DNA of 64,000 bases, taken from assembly GCF_016908015.1 (NCBI RefSeq), contig NZ_JAFBDB010000003.1, forward strand, positions 248,001 through 312,000, given 5' to 3'. Every line of letters starts with the position of its first letter. The first letter of the stretch is position 1. The notes beneath the pieces were generated by a model. The model did not search any database. It was not told the origin of the DNA and worked only from the letters and a program-made list of their open reading frames with translations. Positions 8,937 to 17,807 of the stretch are shown here, piece after piece. This DNA is from Clostridium pascui. GTDB taxonomy: Bacteria; Bacillota; Clostridia; Clostridiales; Clostridiaceae. The position numbers and the translations under genes are program-made.

Positions 8937-9525
8937 AGTGTTAGGTATTAAACAAGGAGCCTCTCAGGAAGAAATAAAAAAGGCTTATAGAGAACAAGCA
9001 AAAAAATATCATCCAGATCAATATGGTAATAATCCTTTAAAGGACTTAGCTGAAGAAAAGATGAGAGAACTAAATGAAGCTTATGATTATCTTATGAAAA
9101 ACGGTCAAAGCACTTCATATAGTGGCTCTAATAATAATTACAACTCTTCTAATTCTAATAATTACAGCGATTATAATAGTATAAGAATAGATATACAAAA
9201 TGGCAACTTTAATTCTGCTCAACAAAAACTAGAAAATATCAATGTAAGAAATGCAGAATGGAATTACCTTATGGGACTTGTATACTTAAGAAAGGGTTGG
9301 CATGATTCCTCTTATCAATATATTCGAAACGCTTGTAACATGGATCCTTCAAATTCAGAATATAGAGAAGCTCTAAATCGCATCAATACTATGAATAACT
9401 CTTATAGGGAACCTTATTATTCTGCTAGAAGAAATGATAGTGGCATGGGTGACTTATGCCTTAAACTTTATTGTGCTGATTGCTGCTGCGAATGTTTGGG
9501 TGGAGACTTAATTAGCTGTTGCTGA
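8920..9525 (+). CDS. J-domain protein with TPR-like middle and Cys-rich tail
   Basis: An N-terminal J domain starts NPYEVLGI and has the HPD motif at residues 31-33, so it should stimulate a DnaK-type ATPase. A low-complexity Asn/Ser linker (about 63-90) leads to a TPR-like pair of helices ([23 protein letters not shown]). The last 22 residues contain eight cysteines (YCADCCCEC and SCC), unlike the zinc repeats of classical DnaJ. The ATG at 8920 is chosen; a TTG at 8914 with closer spacing to AAAGGAG is an alternative. The gene overlaps the DUF5685 end and precedes a membrane protein, suggesting a membrane or metal-linked chaperone role (inference). Confidence 0.8.
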   Translation: MRNPYEVLGIKQGASQEEIKKAYREQAKKYHPDQYGNNPLKDLAEEKMRELNEAYDYLMKNGQSTSYSGSNNNYNSSNSNNYSDYNSIRIDIQNGNFNSAQQKLENINVRNAEWNYLMGLVYLRKGWHDSSYQYIRNACNMDPSNSEYREALNRINTMNNSYREPYYSARRNDSGMGDLCLKLYCADCCCECLGGDLISCC

Positions 9526-9565
9526 TTTAGGCACTATAACAAGTTGAAATTAGGAGATGATGACT

Positions 9566-10075
9566 TTGAAAAGTTCTCATATATCAAAAGGAGGGTTGCT
9601 CACAGCCCTGGGTGTTTTATTAGTATACTTAAGCACCATAACACCTACAAATAAAATTTTTATATTAGGAATAGCCTCCTCCTTAACTCCTGTGGCTTTA
9701 ATATCTACAAGTTTACAAAATACTATCACTGTGTACATTGCTACTTCAATTATAAGCTTTTTATTACTAGGACTTAGAGGTCAAGTTATTTTGTATATTA
9801 TTTTCTTTGGAACCTATGGAATTACAAAATTTTTTATAGAAAGAATTAGAAATTCAAAGCTAGAATGGTTTTTAAAATATCTATTTTTTAATTTGTGCTT
9901 ATTTTTGTGTTACCTTTTATACAAATTCTTATTTTTAGGAGAAGTTGACTTAAGTAAAATTAATTTGCCTATACCTCTTTTTATTATAGCCTTAGAAGTA
10001 GCCTTCTATTTTTATGACTATATATTAACTTATGCGATACATTATGTTAAGACAAGACTTATAAAAAACTTATAA
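9566..10075 (+). CDS. Hypothetical polytopic membrane protein
   Basis: About 169 residues with roughly five hydrophobic segments; the first follows a short SSHISKGG leader and the layout is loosely like ECF S-components or DUF2232 proteins. No catalytic motif is visible. The TTG at 9566 is favoured, nine bases from AGGAG; the tandem ATGs at 9557 and 9560 are too close to that site, although they cannot be excluded. The gene lies 40 bases after the DnaJ-like gene and is the last of the CYTH operon. Function is unknown. Confidence 0.6.
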   Translation: MKSSHISKGGLLTALGVLLVYLSTITPTNKIFILGIASSLTPVALISTSLQNTITVYIATSIISFLLLGLRGQVILYIIFFGTYGITKFFIERIRNSKLEWFLKYLFFNLCLFLCYLLYKFLFLGEVDLSKINLPIPLFIIALEVAFYFYDYILTYAIHYVKTRLIKNL

Positions 10076-10082
10076 AAAACTG

Positions 10083-10110
10083 TTGACACATTTTAATAAT
10101 TTGATATAAT
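10083..10110 (+). promoter_or_regulatory. Sigma-A promoter of tRNA-Gln
   Basis: Consensus TTGACA (10083-10088) and TATAAT (10105-10110) are separated by 16 bases. The predicted start falls near 10117, at the first arm of a GTCGAC inverted repeat in the tRNA leader. Confidence 0.85.
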
Positions 10111-10116
10111 AATAAA

Positions 10117-10136
10117 TGTCGACAATATGGTCGACA
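10117..10136 (+). repeat. Short inverted repeat in the pre-tRNA leader
   Basis: TGTCGAC (10117-10123) and GTCGACA (10130-10136) form a 7-bp perfect dyad with a six-base loop, located exactly at the predicted transcription start of tRNA-Gln. It could be a leader hairpin or a protein site; no function can be read from the sequence. Confidence 0.6.
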
Positions 10137-10151
10137 AAAAAATAGATATAA

Positions 10152-10227
10152 TGCCCATTAGCCAAATGGTAAGGCACCTGCCTCTGGAGCAGGCATCCTG
10201 TTGGTTCGAGTCCAGCATGGGCAGCCA
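10152..10227 (+). tRNA. tRNA-Gln (anticodon CTG)
   Basis: A full cloverleaf is present: acceptor TGCCCAT/ATGGGCA, D-loop AGCCAAATGGTAAGGC, anticodon stem CCTGC/GCAGG around loop CTCTGGA giving anticodon CTG, T-loop GGTTCGAGTCC, and encoded CCA. It reads CAG codons. It is a single gene with its own promoter and terminator. Confidence 0.95.
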
Positions 10228-10228
10228 T

Positions 10229-10260
10229 AAGAACTCTTGTTAATCAAGAGTTCTTCTTTT
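10229..10260 (+). terminator. Terminator of tRNA-Gln
   Basis: AAGAACTCTTG (10229-10239) pairs with CAAGAGTTCTT (10245-10255) and is followed by CTTTT. It closes the single-tRNA transcript. Confidence 0.85.
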
Positions 10261-10275
10261 ATAACTTCATAGGTA

Positions 10276-10304
10276 TTGACATTAAAATCTATTTAGTATA
10301 AAAT
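10276..10304 (+). promoter_or_regulatory. Promoter of the T-box leader and leuS
   Basis: TTGACA (10276-10281) is 17 bases from TAAAAT (10299-10304), just upstream of the leader that begins near 10315. The -10 is less canonical than the -35. Confidence 0.7.
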
Positions 10305-10320
10305 TTAATAAAATTTTATA

Positions 10321-10550
10321 TTTAAAGGCTTTGAACAGGAGTAGTAGTAATTTTATTACTTTTAGCGAGCTGTTGTGTGGTGTAAAACAGTAGTAATGAA
10401 TTATGAACTCGCCTTGGGAGCTTATCTGTAGAAAAACAGATACGGTTATTCCGTTAAAATTTTAAGAGAAAGCTAATTTTTAGCTTTAAATAGAGTGGTA
10501 CCGCGGAGTTTAAACCTTCGTCTCTTTTATTAAGAGATGAAGGTTTTTTG
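10321..10550 (+). promoter_or_regulatory. T-box leader controlling leuS
   Basis: This untranslated leader senses uncharged tRNA-Leu and lets transcription proceed into leuS. The invariant T-box sequence AGAGTGGTACCGCGG is at 10492-10506. Stem I spans roughly 10360-10412, with GCGAG pairing to CTCGC, and the CTC at 10408-10410 is the probable leucine specifier codon (inference from position and gene). The competing terminator is AACCTTCGTCTCTT/AAGAGATGAAGGTT followed by TTTTTG (10512-10549). Order and spacing match the standard class. Confidence 0.93.
10512..10549 (+). terminator. T-box attenuator terminator
   Basis: The stem AAACCTTCgTCTCTT pairs with AAGAGAtGAAGGTTT across a short TTATT loop, then a T-run. 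The T-box sequence overlaps the alternative antiterminator pairing just upstream. Confidence 0.85.
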
Positions 10551-10597
10551 TTTTATAAATAAATATATAAAATTTAAATTAAAGGGAGCGATAATAT

Positions 10598-13033
10598 ATG
10601 GCTAACTACAGCACAAAAATTGATGAAAAGTGGCAAAAAAAGTGGGAAGAATCAAAACTATATAAATTCGATAAAAATAATCCTGGAAAAAAGCTTTATG
10701 TTCTTGAAATGTTTTCTTATCCTTCTGGAAGTAAACTTCACGCAGGTCACTGGTTTAATTACGGACCTGTAGATTCTTGGGCAAGAGTTAAAAAAATGCA
10801 GGGATATAATGTATTTCAGCCTATGGGCTTTGATGCCTTTGGTCTTCCTGCAGAAAACTTTGCTATAAAAACAGGAATACATCCTTATGATTCTACTATG
10901 AAAAATATTGAAACCATGGAAAAGCAATTAAAAGCTATGGGAGCAATGTTTAATTGGGAAAATGAAGTTATAACTTGTAAAGAAGATTACTACAAATGGA
11001 ATCAATGGTTATTTTTAAAGTTATATGAAAAGGGTCTTGCTTACAGAAAAAAAGCTCCTGTTAATTGGTGCCCTAGCTGTAATACTGTTCTTGCAAATGA
11101 GCAGGTTGTGGATGGCAGCTGCGAAAGATGCAGTACAGAGGTTACAAAGAAGGACTTAACTCAATGGTTTTTAAAAATTACAGATTATGCAGATGAGCTT
11201 TTAGAAAAGCTTGATACCTTAGATTGGCCTGAAAAAACTAAATCAATGCAAAAACACTGGATTGGACGATCTACAGGATCAGAGGTTACCTTTAAAATAG
11301 ATAACTCTGATTTAGAGTTTAATGTATTTACCACAAGAGCAGATACATTGTATGGCGTGACTTATGTGGTGCTTGCCCCTGAAAATGAACTAGTGGATAA
11401 GGTTACTACAAATGAATATAAAGAACAGGTAGAAACATATAAAGATGAGACTAAAAAACAATCTGATATAGAAAGACAATCCATAACTAGAGAAAAAACA
11501 GGAGTATTTACTGGTTCTTATGCTATAAATCCTGTAAATGGACACAAGGTTCCTATTTGGGTTGGAGATTACGTATTAAATACCTATGGTACTGGTGCAG
11601 TTATGGCCGTTCCAGCCCATGATGAAAGAGATTTTGCTTTTGCAACTAAATACAACCTTCCAATTGAAAGAGTTGTAGATGGTGGAGATCTTCCTTATAC
11701 AGAAGCAGGAGCTATGATAAATAGTGAAGAATTCAACAGCATGAATTCTGAAGAAGCAAGAAGTGCTATTGTTAAAAAGCTTGAGGATAAAAAATTAGGA
11801 TCAGAAAAAATAAACTATAGATTAAGAGACTGGCTTGTATCTCGTCAAAGATATTGGGGTACACCTATTCCAATGATACATTGCGATAAGTGCGGAACTG
11901 TTCCAGTGCCTGAAGATCAGCTGCCAGTGAAGCTTCCATATGATGTTGAATTTGCTCCAGATGGCAAATCTCCTCTTGCTAAATCAGAGGAATTTATAAA
12001 CACTACTTGCCCAGTATGCGGCGGTCATGCAAAAAGAGAAGCAGATACTTTGGATACATTTGTGTGTTCCTCTTGGTATTACCTAAGATATGTAGATAAT
12101 AAAAATGATAGAGAAGCTTTTAATTCTGAAATGATTAACGAAATACTTCCTGTGGATAAGTATGTAGGAGGCCCTGAACATGCTTGTATGCATCTTTTAT
12201 ATGCTAGATTTATTACAAAGGCACTTAGAGATATGGGCTACTTAAACTTTGATGAACCATTTACATCCTTAACTCATCAAGGCCTTATACTTGGACCTGA
12301 TGGACAAAAGATGAGTAAGTCTAAAGGAAACACAATTTCACCTGATGATTATATAACTGAATTTGGTGCAGATGTGTTTAGAATGTATTTAATGTTTGGT
12401 TTTGATTATACTGAAGGCGGAGCATGGAGTGACGATGGAATTAAATCTGTTGCAAGGTTTGTAGATAGAGTTGAAAGAATATTAGGCTCTTCTAGGGAAT
12501 ATATCCAAAACCCTATAAATGATAAAAATACCGTAGATAAAACTGAAAAGGAGTTAAACTTTATAAGACACTCCACTATTAAGTCTATAACAGAAGATGT
12601 AGAAAAGATGCAGTTTAATACTTGTATAGCAAGACTTATGGAGTTTACAAATGCTTTATCTAAATACTTAAGTGAAGAAAGTAAAAATGCTTCTTTCTTA
12701 AAAGAATGTATACTTGACTTTATAAAACTTATATCATCATTTGCTCCACACTTTGGAGAAGAGCAATGGGACCTTTGTGGCAAAGATTTCTCTGTATTTA
12801 ATGAAAAATGGCCTGAATTTGATCCTAAGGCTTTAATTAAAGATGAAGTTGAAATAGCTATACAAATAAATGGAAAAATCAAAGCAAGAATAAATGTACC
12901 TTCTAATTTAACTGAAGATGCCATTAAAGAAGCTGCTCTTACTTGTGATGAAATTCAAAAGAGCACAGAAGGAAAAAATATAGCTAAAGTAATTGTTATA
13001 AAAGGCAAACTTGTAAATATAGTTGTAAAATAA
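10598..13033 (+). CDS. leuS: Leucyl-tRNA synthetase
   Basis: A class I synthetase that charges tRNA-Leu in the cytosol. The HIGH-equivalent motif [10 protein letters not shown] is near residues 43-52 and KMSKSKGN near 570. A zinc element has CPSC and CERC near 157-180, and the CP1 editing domain (TTRADTLYG, then AVPAHDERD) lies in between, so editing looks intact. A second cysteine cluster (CDKC and CPVC) is around 430-470. At 811 residues it is normal for bacterial LeuRS. The ATG follows AAAGGGAGCGAT. Expression is under the T-box leader upstream. Confidence 0.97.
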   Translation: MANYSTKIDEKWQKKWEESKLYKFDKNNPGKKLYVLEMFSYPSGSKLHAGHWFNYGPVDSWARVKKMQGYNVFQPMGFDAFGLPAENFAIKTGIHPYDSTMKNIETMEKQLKAMGAMFNWENEVITCKEDYYKWNQWLFLKLYEKGLAYRKKAPVNWCPSCNTVLANEQVVDGSCERCSTEVTKKDLTQWFLKITDYADELLEKLDTLDWPEKTKSMQKHWIGRSTGSEVTFKIDNSDLEFNVFTTRADTLYGVTYVVLAPENELVDKVTTNEYKEQVETYKDETKKQSDIERQSITREKTGVFTGSYAINPVNGHKVPIWVGDYVLNTYGTGAVMAVPAHDERDFAFATKYNLPIERVVDGGDLPYTEAGAMINSEEFNSMNSEEARSAIVKKLEDKKLGSEKINYRLRDWLVSRQRYWGTPIPMIHCDKCGTVPVPEDQLPVKLPYDVEFAPDGKSPLAKSEEFINTTCPVCGGHAKREADTLDTFVCSSWYYLRYVDNKNDREAFNSEMINEILPVDKYVGGPEHACMHLLYARFITKALRDMGYLNFDEPFTSLTHQGLILGPDGQKMSKSKGNTISPDDYITEFGADVFRMYLMFGFDYTEGGAWSDDGIKSVARFVDRVERILGSSREYIQNPINDKNTVDKTEKELNFIRHSTIKSITEDVEKMQFNTCIARLMEFTNALSKYLSEESKNASFLKECILDFIKLISSFAPHFGEEQWDLCGKDFSVFNEKWPEFDPKALIKDEVEIAIQINGKIKARINVPSNLTEDAIKEAALTCDEIQKSTEGKNIAKVIVIKGKLVNIVVK

Positions 13034-13040
13034 TACAAAT

Positions 13041-13072
13041 AAAAATCCTGCTAATATTTTAGCGGGATTTTT
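13041..13072 (+). terminator. Bidirectional terminator after leuS
   Basis: AAAAATCCTGCTAA (13041-13054) pairs with TTAGCGGGATTTTT (13059-13072), with one G-T mismatch. It ends leuS and also the convergent alarmone synthetase gene, whose stop lies inside it. Confidence 0.85.
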
Positions 13073-13859
13073 ATTTATATCTATCTAATGTTTTTTCTGT
13101 AGCATTTAATAAGTTATTTAATTCGGATACTTCCCCTTCTTCAACAAGTTTATTTAACTGAACTTGATATCTGGTAGATTCCGAAGTTTTACCAAGCGAT
13201 GATAGCATTAGGATATTGTCCATAATATCTGATACTATATTAGATTTTACCTCAAATATTTTTTGAGCATCTTTTATTTCATCCTTTATTTCAAGCATTC
13301 TTTGATCTAGCTGAAATGCTGCATCTGCTGCAACTTTAAGTTTATTTCTTATTTCCTTAGGTATATCATGCTTATATTTATAATTTAATGAATGCTCTAT
13401 AGTTGCCCAAAAGTTCATGGCTAATGTCCTTATTTGAAACTCTGCTAAAATATCCTTTGTTCCATCTGCCATATTAACAGGATATTTTACAATAACATGA
13501 TAACTTCTATAGCCACTTCCCTTTACATTCGTAACATAATCCTTCTCATACATGATTCTCATATCACTTCTTTGACGTATAAGTCCTACTACCTTTTCTA
13601 TATCATCTACAAATTGACACATTACCCTAATCCCTGATATATCTTCCATTTCATATTCTATCTTATCTAAAGGTATGTCAAATTTATTTGCTTTTTCAAA
13701 AATACTTGATAATTCCTTAACTCTTCCAGTTACAAATTCTATAGGAGAATATTCATTTTTTCTTCTATATTCAGTTCTTATACTTCTAAACTTAACTTTT
13801 AACTCTTCTACAGCCTGTTCATAAGGTATTAAAAAAGTTTTCCATTCCCTTATAGCCAT
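13071..13859 (-). CDS. Small alarmone synthetase (RelQ/YjbM-type GTP pyrophosphokinase)
   Basis: This 262-residue single-domain RelA/SpoT synthetase makes (p)ppGpp from ATP and GTP or GDP. The synthetase core shows YEMEDISGIRV, the substrate loop SGYRSYHVIVKYP, EFQIRT and FWATIEHSLNYK. There is no HD hydrolase, TGS or ACT domain, so it belongs to the small alarmone synthetases. A C-terminal helical region (about 195-262) would mediate the oligomerisation known for RelQ. The ATG has an AAGGAAGGTGG ribosome site. It is a single gene convergent with leuS. RelQ versus RelP is not certain. Confidence 0.88.
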   Translation of the reverse strand: MAIREWKTFLIPYEQAVEELKVKFRSIRTEYRRKNEYSPIEFVTGRVKELSSIFEKANKFDIPLDKIEYEMEDISGIRVMCQFVDDIEKVVGLIRQRSDMRIMYEKDYVTNVKGSGYRSYHVIVKYPVNMADGTKDILAEFQIRTLAMNFWATIEHSLNYKYKHDIPKEIRNKLKVAADAAFQLDQRMLEIKDEIKDAQKIFEVKSNIVSDIMDNILMLSSLGKTSESTRYQVQLNKLVEEGEVSELNNLLNATEKTLDRYK

Positions 13860-13991
13860 ATGAACGCCACCTTCCTTTTATTTCTTTATAATTATACTAT
13901 ACTAAATTTCGAATTCATAAAACACTTTTAAATATTTTTGATATAATAATATATAGATACTACAAAAACATTGGGTTAAACGGTGATTAAA

Positions 13992-14882
13992 ATGAGTAAT
14001 AAAATTTTTTCAGATTTACAAAGCTTAGGCTTTGATAACTTAAACGATATAAATATATATAAAAAAGATAATAATACTTCAATTGTAGAGGATAAAAAAA
14101 AGGAAGTCAACAAATTATCCCATATATACGAAAAGGAAGTATCTTGTCCTGTGTGCAACAATGTATTTAAGGCTAAGGCCGTAAAAACTTCTTCCTATAG
14201 GCTTGCCTCAAAAGATTCAGATCTATTTATGAGATTTACCCTTATAAATCCGTATTTTTATGATGTATGGATTTGTGATAATTGCGGATATGCAGCATTA
14301 AAAAATGATTTCGGTAGATTAAGCGACTTCCAAATAAATGCTATAATCACTCAAGTTAAAGCTAAATGGAAGGGAAGAAAATACCCCGAAGAATACAATG
14401 AAGATATAGCTATTGAACGATATAAACTAGCGTTATTAAATTATATTGTAATAGGTGCTAAATCCAGCAAAAAAGCTATGACTTGCTTAAAAATAGCTTG
14501 GATGTATAGATTAAAAACCGATATGGAAAATGAAAATATTTTCTTGAGTGAATCTCTTAAAGGTTTTGAGGATGCTTATTTAAATGAAGATTTACCTATA
14601 TATGGTATGGACAAGTTTACTTTAATCTATCTAATAGGAGAATTAAATCGGAGACTATCTCAAGATGACAAGGCTTTAAAGTGGTTTGGTGATGTTATAA
14701 CCTCTAGAGGGTCTAGTACAAAGCTTAAAGACTTGGCACGTGGCCAAAGAGATTTAATCAAAGAAAAGCAAGCTATAGAAGAGTTAAAAACTACCGAATT
14801 GCCTCCCTCCGTTGATTTAAGCAATGATGAATCTCAATCTAAAAATATAGGCTTTCTTTCAAAATTATTTAAAAAAGGCTAA
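13992..14882 (+). CDS. DUF2225 family protein with zinc-ribbon cysteines
   Basis: About 296 residues. A CPVC pair near residue 53 and a CDNC pair near 93 are spaced like a zinc ribbon, typical of DUF2225. The rest is helical and TPR-like (ERYKLALLNYIVIGAKSSKKAMTCLKIAWMYRL), and the C-terminus is lysine-rich. The ATG at 13992 is preferred over the GTG at 13983, because GGTGA lies between them as the likely ribosome site. Function is unknown. It stands alone between the alarmone synthetase and the sulfur flavoprotein, with a -10-like TATAATA about 40 bases upstream. Confidence 0.78.
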   Translation: MSNKIFSDLQSLGFDNLNDINIYKKDNNTSIVEDKKKEVNKLSHIYEKEVSCPVCNNVFKAKAVKTSSYRLASKDSDLFMRFTLINPYFYDVWICDNCGYAALKNDFGRLSDFQINAIITQVKAKWKGRKYPEEYNEDIAIERYKLALLNYIVIGAKSSKKAMTCLKIAWMYRLKTDMENENIFLSESLKGFEDAYLNEDLPIYGMDKFTLIYLIGELNRRLSQDDKALKWFGDVITSRGSSTKLKDLARGQRDLIKEKQAIEELKTTELPPSVDLSNDESQSKNIGFLSKLFKKG

Positions 14883-14911
14883 AGGCATAAGATAAATTTT
14901 ATCCTATGCCT
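14883..14911 (+). terminator. Probable terminator between convergent genes
   Basis: AGGCATA (14883-14889) pairs with TATGCCT (14905-14911), extended by GAT/ATC inside. The flanking T-tracts are weak, so the assignment as a terminator is moderate. Confidence 0.5.
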
Positions 14912-14919
14912 CTTAATTA

Positions 14920-17430
14920 CTATATAAATAAATTTACATTTGAATCTTCAGCTTCTCCTAAGTAATATCCTACTCCACCTATCCTAACCCCATCTATAAG
15001 TTCCTCATGCTTTATTCCCATAACGTCCATAGACATTTGACATGCTACTATTTCTATACCACTATCTATAGCTGCCTCAATTAATTCTTCTAAGGAGCTT
15101 ACATTTTTATTTTTCATAACATTTCTTATCATCTTCGCTCCCATTCCCATCATGTTCATGTTTGAAAGTTTCAATCGTCTGCTTCCTCTTGGCATCATCA
15201 TTCCAAACATCTTATCCATAAATCCTTTTGCTACAGATACCTTTTCATGTTTTCTAAGAATATTCAGCCCCCAGAAAGTAAAAAACATAGTAACTTTTTT
15301 ACCCATAGCAACAGCTCCATTAGCTATTATAAAGGATGCAATAGCCTTATCTAAATCTCCACTAAATACAACCAAAGTCTTGTTATCTTTAGATGGCATT
15401 GTTATGTTTTCTACTCTACTAACCGCATTTTCATTAGTACCCTTTTTAATTACTGCTGTAACCATACCCTTTTCCTTTTTAGCATCTAAAAGTGTATTCT
15501 TCGTTCTTTGGCACCATGATTTAATATCTACATAAAAAGCCGGATCAGAAGCTTTAGCTTTTAGCACTTCCCCTTCTTTCATAGCACCCATAGTTGCATT
15601 TACTTGCATTAAAGGCCCAGGGCAGCTAAGTCCACATATATCTATTTCTTTAGTTATCTCTATATTTTCCTGTGGATGATTTACCGCTTTATTTTCAGAC
15701 ATATTCACATTATCCACACCTTTATTTGTGCTATTACTTTTTATATGTGTATTATTCTCAAAATCGCTTTCATCTACATCGTCTGGTTTAAACTTAAGCA
15801 TTTCATAAGTCTTATATCCACCTGCTATATCTTTTGCATTAAATCCATAAGCTTTTAATATTCTTGCTGCAATGTATCCTCTAAGGCCAATCCTACAATA
15901 TAACCATATTTCTTTGTTTTTATCTAACTTATCTAAGTTTTCTCTTATAGTGTCTACAGGTAGATTTATAGAACCTTCTATACTACCACTATTAAATTCA
16001 ATAGTTGAGGATACATCAACTAAAGTAACCTTATCCTTATCTCTATTATCTACATCAGAAGTAGATACCATCTCTACCTTCCCTGTAAGTACATTTTCTG
16101 CTACAAAACCTGCCATATTTACTGGGTCCTTTGCTGAAGAATATGGCGGAGCATAGGCAAGCTCTAATTCTGCTAAATCATATATAGTTCCATTAAGTCT
16201 TATTGCTGTAGCAATATCATCAATTCTCTTATCTACTCCATCATATCCACAGGCTTGGGCTCCAAGTATTCTTCCTGCATCATTAAATATAAGTTTTATA
16301 GACATTGGTATAGCTCCCGGATAATATGATGCATGGGATTGTGGGTGAACATATATAACTCTGTATGGTATATTATATTTTTCAAGTGTTCTTTCATTGT
16401 TTCCGGTACTTGCTGCAGTTAAATCAAATACCTTTATAATTGCAGTACCTTGAGTTCCCTTAAATGTTGATTTTATTCCACAAATATTATCTGCTGCTAT
16501 TCTTCCTTGTTTATTTGCAGGTCCTGCAAGAGCTATAGCTGCTTTATTTTTATTTATAAAATCTACTATTTCTATTGCATCTCCCACAGCATAAACATTT
16601 TCAATATTTGTTTCCATATTATCATTTACTACGATATGGCCCTTAGGTCCTAATTCAATTCCACTATTCTTTAAAAATCCAGTATCTGGACTCACTCCTA
16701 TTGCAAGTACCACCATGTCAGCTTTTAATGCCTTTCCACTAGAAAGCACTATTGTAGTTCTTTCTCCTTCTTTTATAAAGGATTTAACTCCATCCCCAAG
16801 TATAAGTCCTACACCATTTTCTTGAAGTTCTTTTTCTGCATAAGCAACCATTTCAGAATCAAAAGGTGCAAGGATGTGTGGCGCTGCTTCGACTAGTACT
16901 GTTTTAACTCCTCTATGAGTTAAATTTTCTGCCATTTCAACTCCAATATATCCTCCACCTATAACCACTGCATTTTTAATATTATTATTATCTACATAAC
17001 CTTTGATTTTATCTGTATCTGGAATATTTCTTAATGTAAATATTTTTTCGTTATCTATTCCTTCAATAGGTGGCTTTAAAGGCTTTGCTCCTGGTGAAAG
17101 TATTAGATAATCATAAGCTTCTTCATATTCACCTTCACTTTTGCCTTTTACTTTAACTTTCTTATTTTTTACATCTATCTCTACAACTTCACTTTCTGTT
17201 CTTATATCCATATTGAATCTTGCAGACATTGCCTCTGGGGTTTGTACTATAAGCTTCTCTCTTTCCTTTATAGTTTCACCAACATGATATGGAAGTCCAC
17301 AATTTGCAAAAGAAATATACTCTCCTTTTTCAAACATTATAATTTCAGCTTCTTCATCTAATCTTCTAAGCCTTGCTGCCGCAGACGCTCCACCTGCAAC
17401 TCCTCCAACTATTAAAACCTTCTTACTCAT
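14920..17430 (-). CDS. Multidomain CoA-disulfide reductase / rhodanese / TusA / DsrE fusion
   Basis: This 836-residue protein joins four sulfur-handling domains. Residues 1-445 are an FAD/NAD(P)-dependent disulfide oxidoreductase of the CoA-disulfide or persulfide reductase type, with FAD motif GGVAGGAS, single redox cysteine at 44 (SFANCGLPYH) and NAD motif GGGYIGVE. Residues about 455-550 are a rhodanese with LYCRIGLRG. Residues about 595-665 are TusA-like (DICGLSCPGPLM). The last 165 residues are DsrE-like, with ACQMSMDVMG. Cytoplasmic reduction and relay of persulfide or polysulfide sulfur is the likely role. It lies 18 bases downstream of an ArsR-family gene and is likely controlled by it. 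Confidence 0.9.
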   Translation of the reverse strand: MSKKVLIVGGVAGGASAAARLRRLDEEAEIIMFEKGEYISFANCGLPYHVGETIKEREKLIVQTPEAMSARFNMDIRTESEVVEIDVKNKKVKVKGKSEGEYEEAYDYLILSPGAKPLKPPIEGIDNEKIFTLRNIPDTDKIKGYVDNNNIKNAVVIGGGYIGVEMAENLTHRGVKTVLVEAAPHILAPFDSEMVAYAEKELQENGVGLILGDGVKSFIKEGERTTIVLSSGKALKADMVVLAIGVSPDTGFLKNSGIELGPKGHIVVNDNMETNIENVYAVGDAIEIVDFINKNKAAIALAGPANKQGRIAADNICGIKSTFKGTQGTAIIKVFDLTAASTGNNERTLEKYNIPYRVIYVHPQSHASYYPGAIPMSIKLIFNDAGRILGAQACGYDGVDKRIDDIATAIRLNGTIYDLAELELAYAPPYSSAKDPVNMAGFVAENVLTGKVEMVSTSDVDNRDKDKVTLVDVSSTIEFNSGSIEGSINLPVDTIRENLDKLDKNKEIWLYCRIGLRGYIAARILKAYGFNAKDIAGGYKTYEMLKFKPDDVDESDFENNTHIKSNSTNKGVDNVNMSENKAVNHPQENIEITKEIDICGLSCPGPLMQVNATMGAMKEGEVLKAKASDPAFYVDIKSWCQRTKNTLLDAKKEKGMVTAVIKKGTNENAVSRVENITMPSKDNKTLVVFSGDLDKAIASFIIANGAVAMGKKVTMFFTFWGLNILRKHEKVSVAKGFMDKMFGMMMPRGSRRLKLSNMNMMGMGAKMIRNVMKNKNVSSLEELIEAAIDSGIEIVACQMSMDVMGIKHEELIDGVRIGGVGYYLGEAEDSNVNLFI

Positions 17431-17448
17431 ATAATACCTCCATAAAAA

Positions 17449-17733
17449 TTATTCTTTAAATAAAGCTTCAACTAAACCCTGAACTAAAGGGTTTGCCACG
17501 GTATATTTTATCTCAAGTCCATTCCGCTCACCTTTTATTATTCCTAAACTTCTTAACTTTTGCAGGTGTTGTGATATGGTAGATTGAGGTGCGTTTAAGC
17601 AATTTTGCATATGTGTTACATTACAACCACCATTTTCTAAAAGTCCTTTTACTATACAAAGACGTACAGGGTGGGCAAGAGCCTTTAAGAGTTCTGCTTT
17701 TTCCTTAAATAATTCCTCGTTATAGTTATTCAT
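17449..17733 (-). CDS. ArsR-family transcriptional repressor
   Basis: A 94-residue winged-helix regulator with the ArsR core KALAHPVRLCIVKGL and recognition helix APQSTISQHLQKLRSLGIIKGER. The classical CVC metal site in helix 3 is absent. Instead cysteines sit at positions 26, 37 and 45, so a thiol or persulfide switch is plausible given the sulfur-transfer gene immediately downstream (inference; no pairing is proven). The ATG has an AGGGAGTG ribosome site. The first gene of the operon, it has a good promoter with a dyad over the -10, suggesting autoregulation. Confidence 0.88.
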   Translation of the reverse strand: MNNYNEELFKEKAELLKALAHPVRLCIVKGLLENGGCNVTHMQNCLNAPQSTISQHLQKLRSLGIIKGERNGLEIKYTVANPLVQGLVEALFKE

Positions 17734-17760
17734 TTTTACACTCCCTATCGCTATATTAAT

Positions 17761-17789
17761 ATATTATGTTTTTACGATATACTTGTCAA
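17761..17789 (-). promoter_or_regulatory. Promoter and putative operator of the arsR-sulfur flavoprotein operon
   Basis: On the minus strand TTGACA (17789-17784) is 17 bases from TAATAT (17766-17761). The AT-rich palindromic run TAATATATTAATATA covers the -10 and the start point, the position expected for an ArsR-type repressor site. The operator call is inference. Confidence 0.65.
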
Positions 17790-17807
17790 CAATTTAGCCA
17801 GTAAAAA

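Noticed and set aside
12406-12924. 172-residue open frame antisense to leuS
   Set aside because: It mirrors conserved leuS codons, has no ribosome site and no recognisable domain. Same reasoning for other long antisense frames such as 48831-49304 (in sua5), 37224-37592 (in mbl) and 19180-19632.
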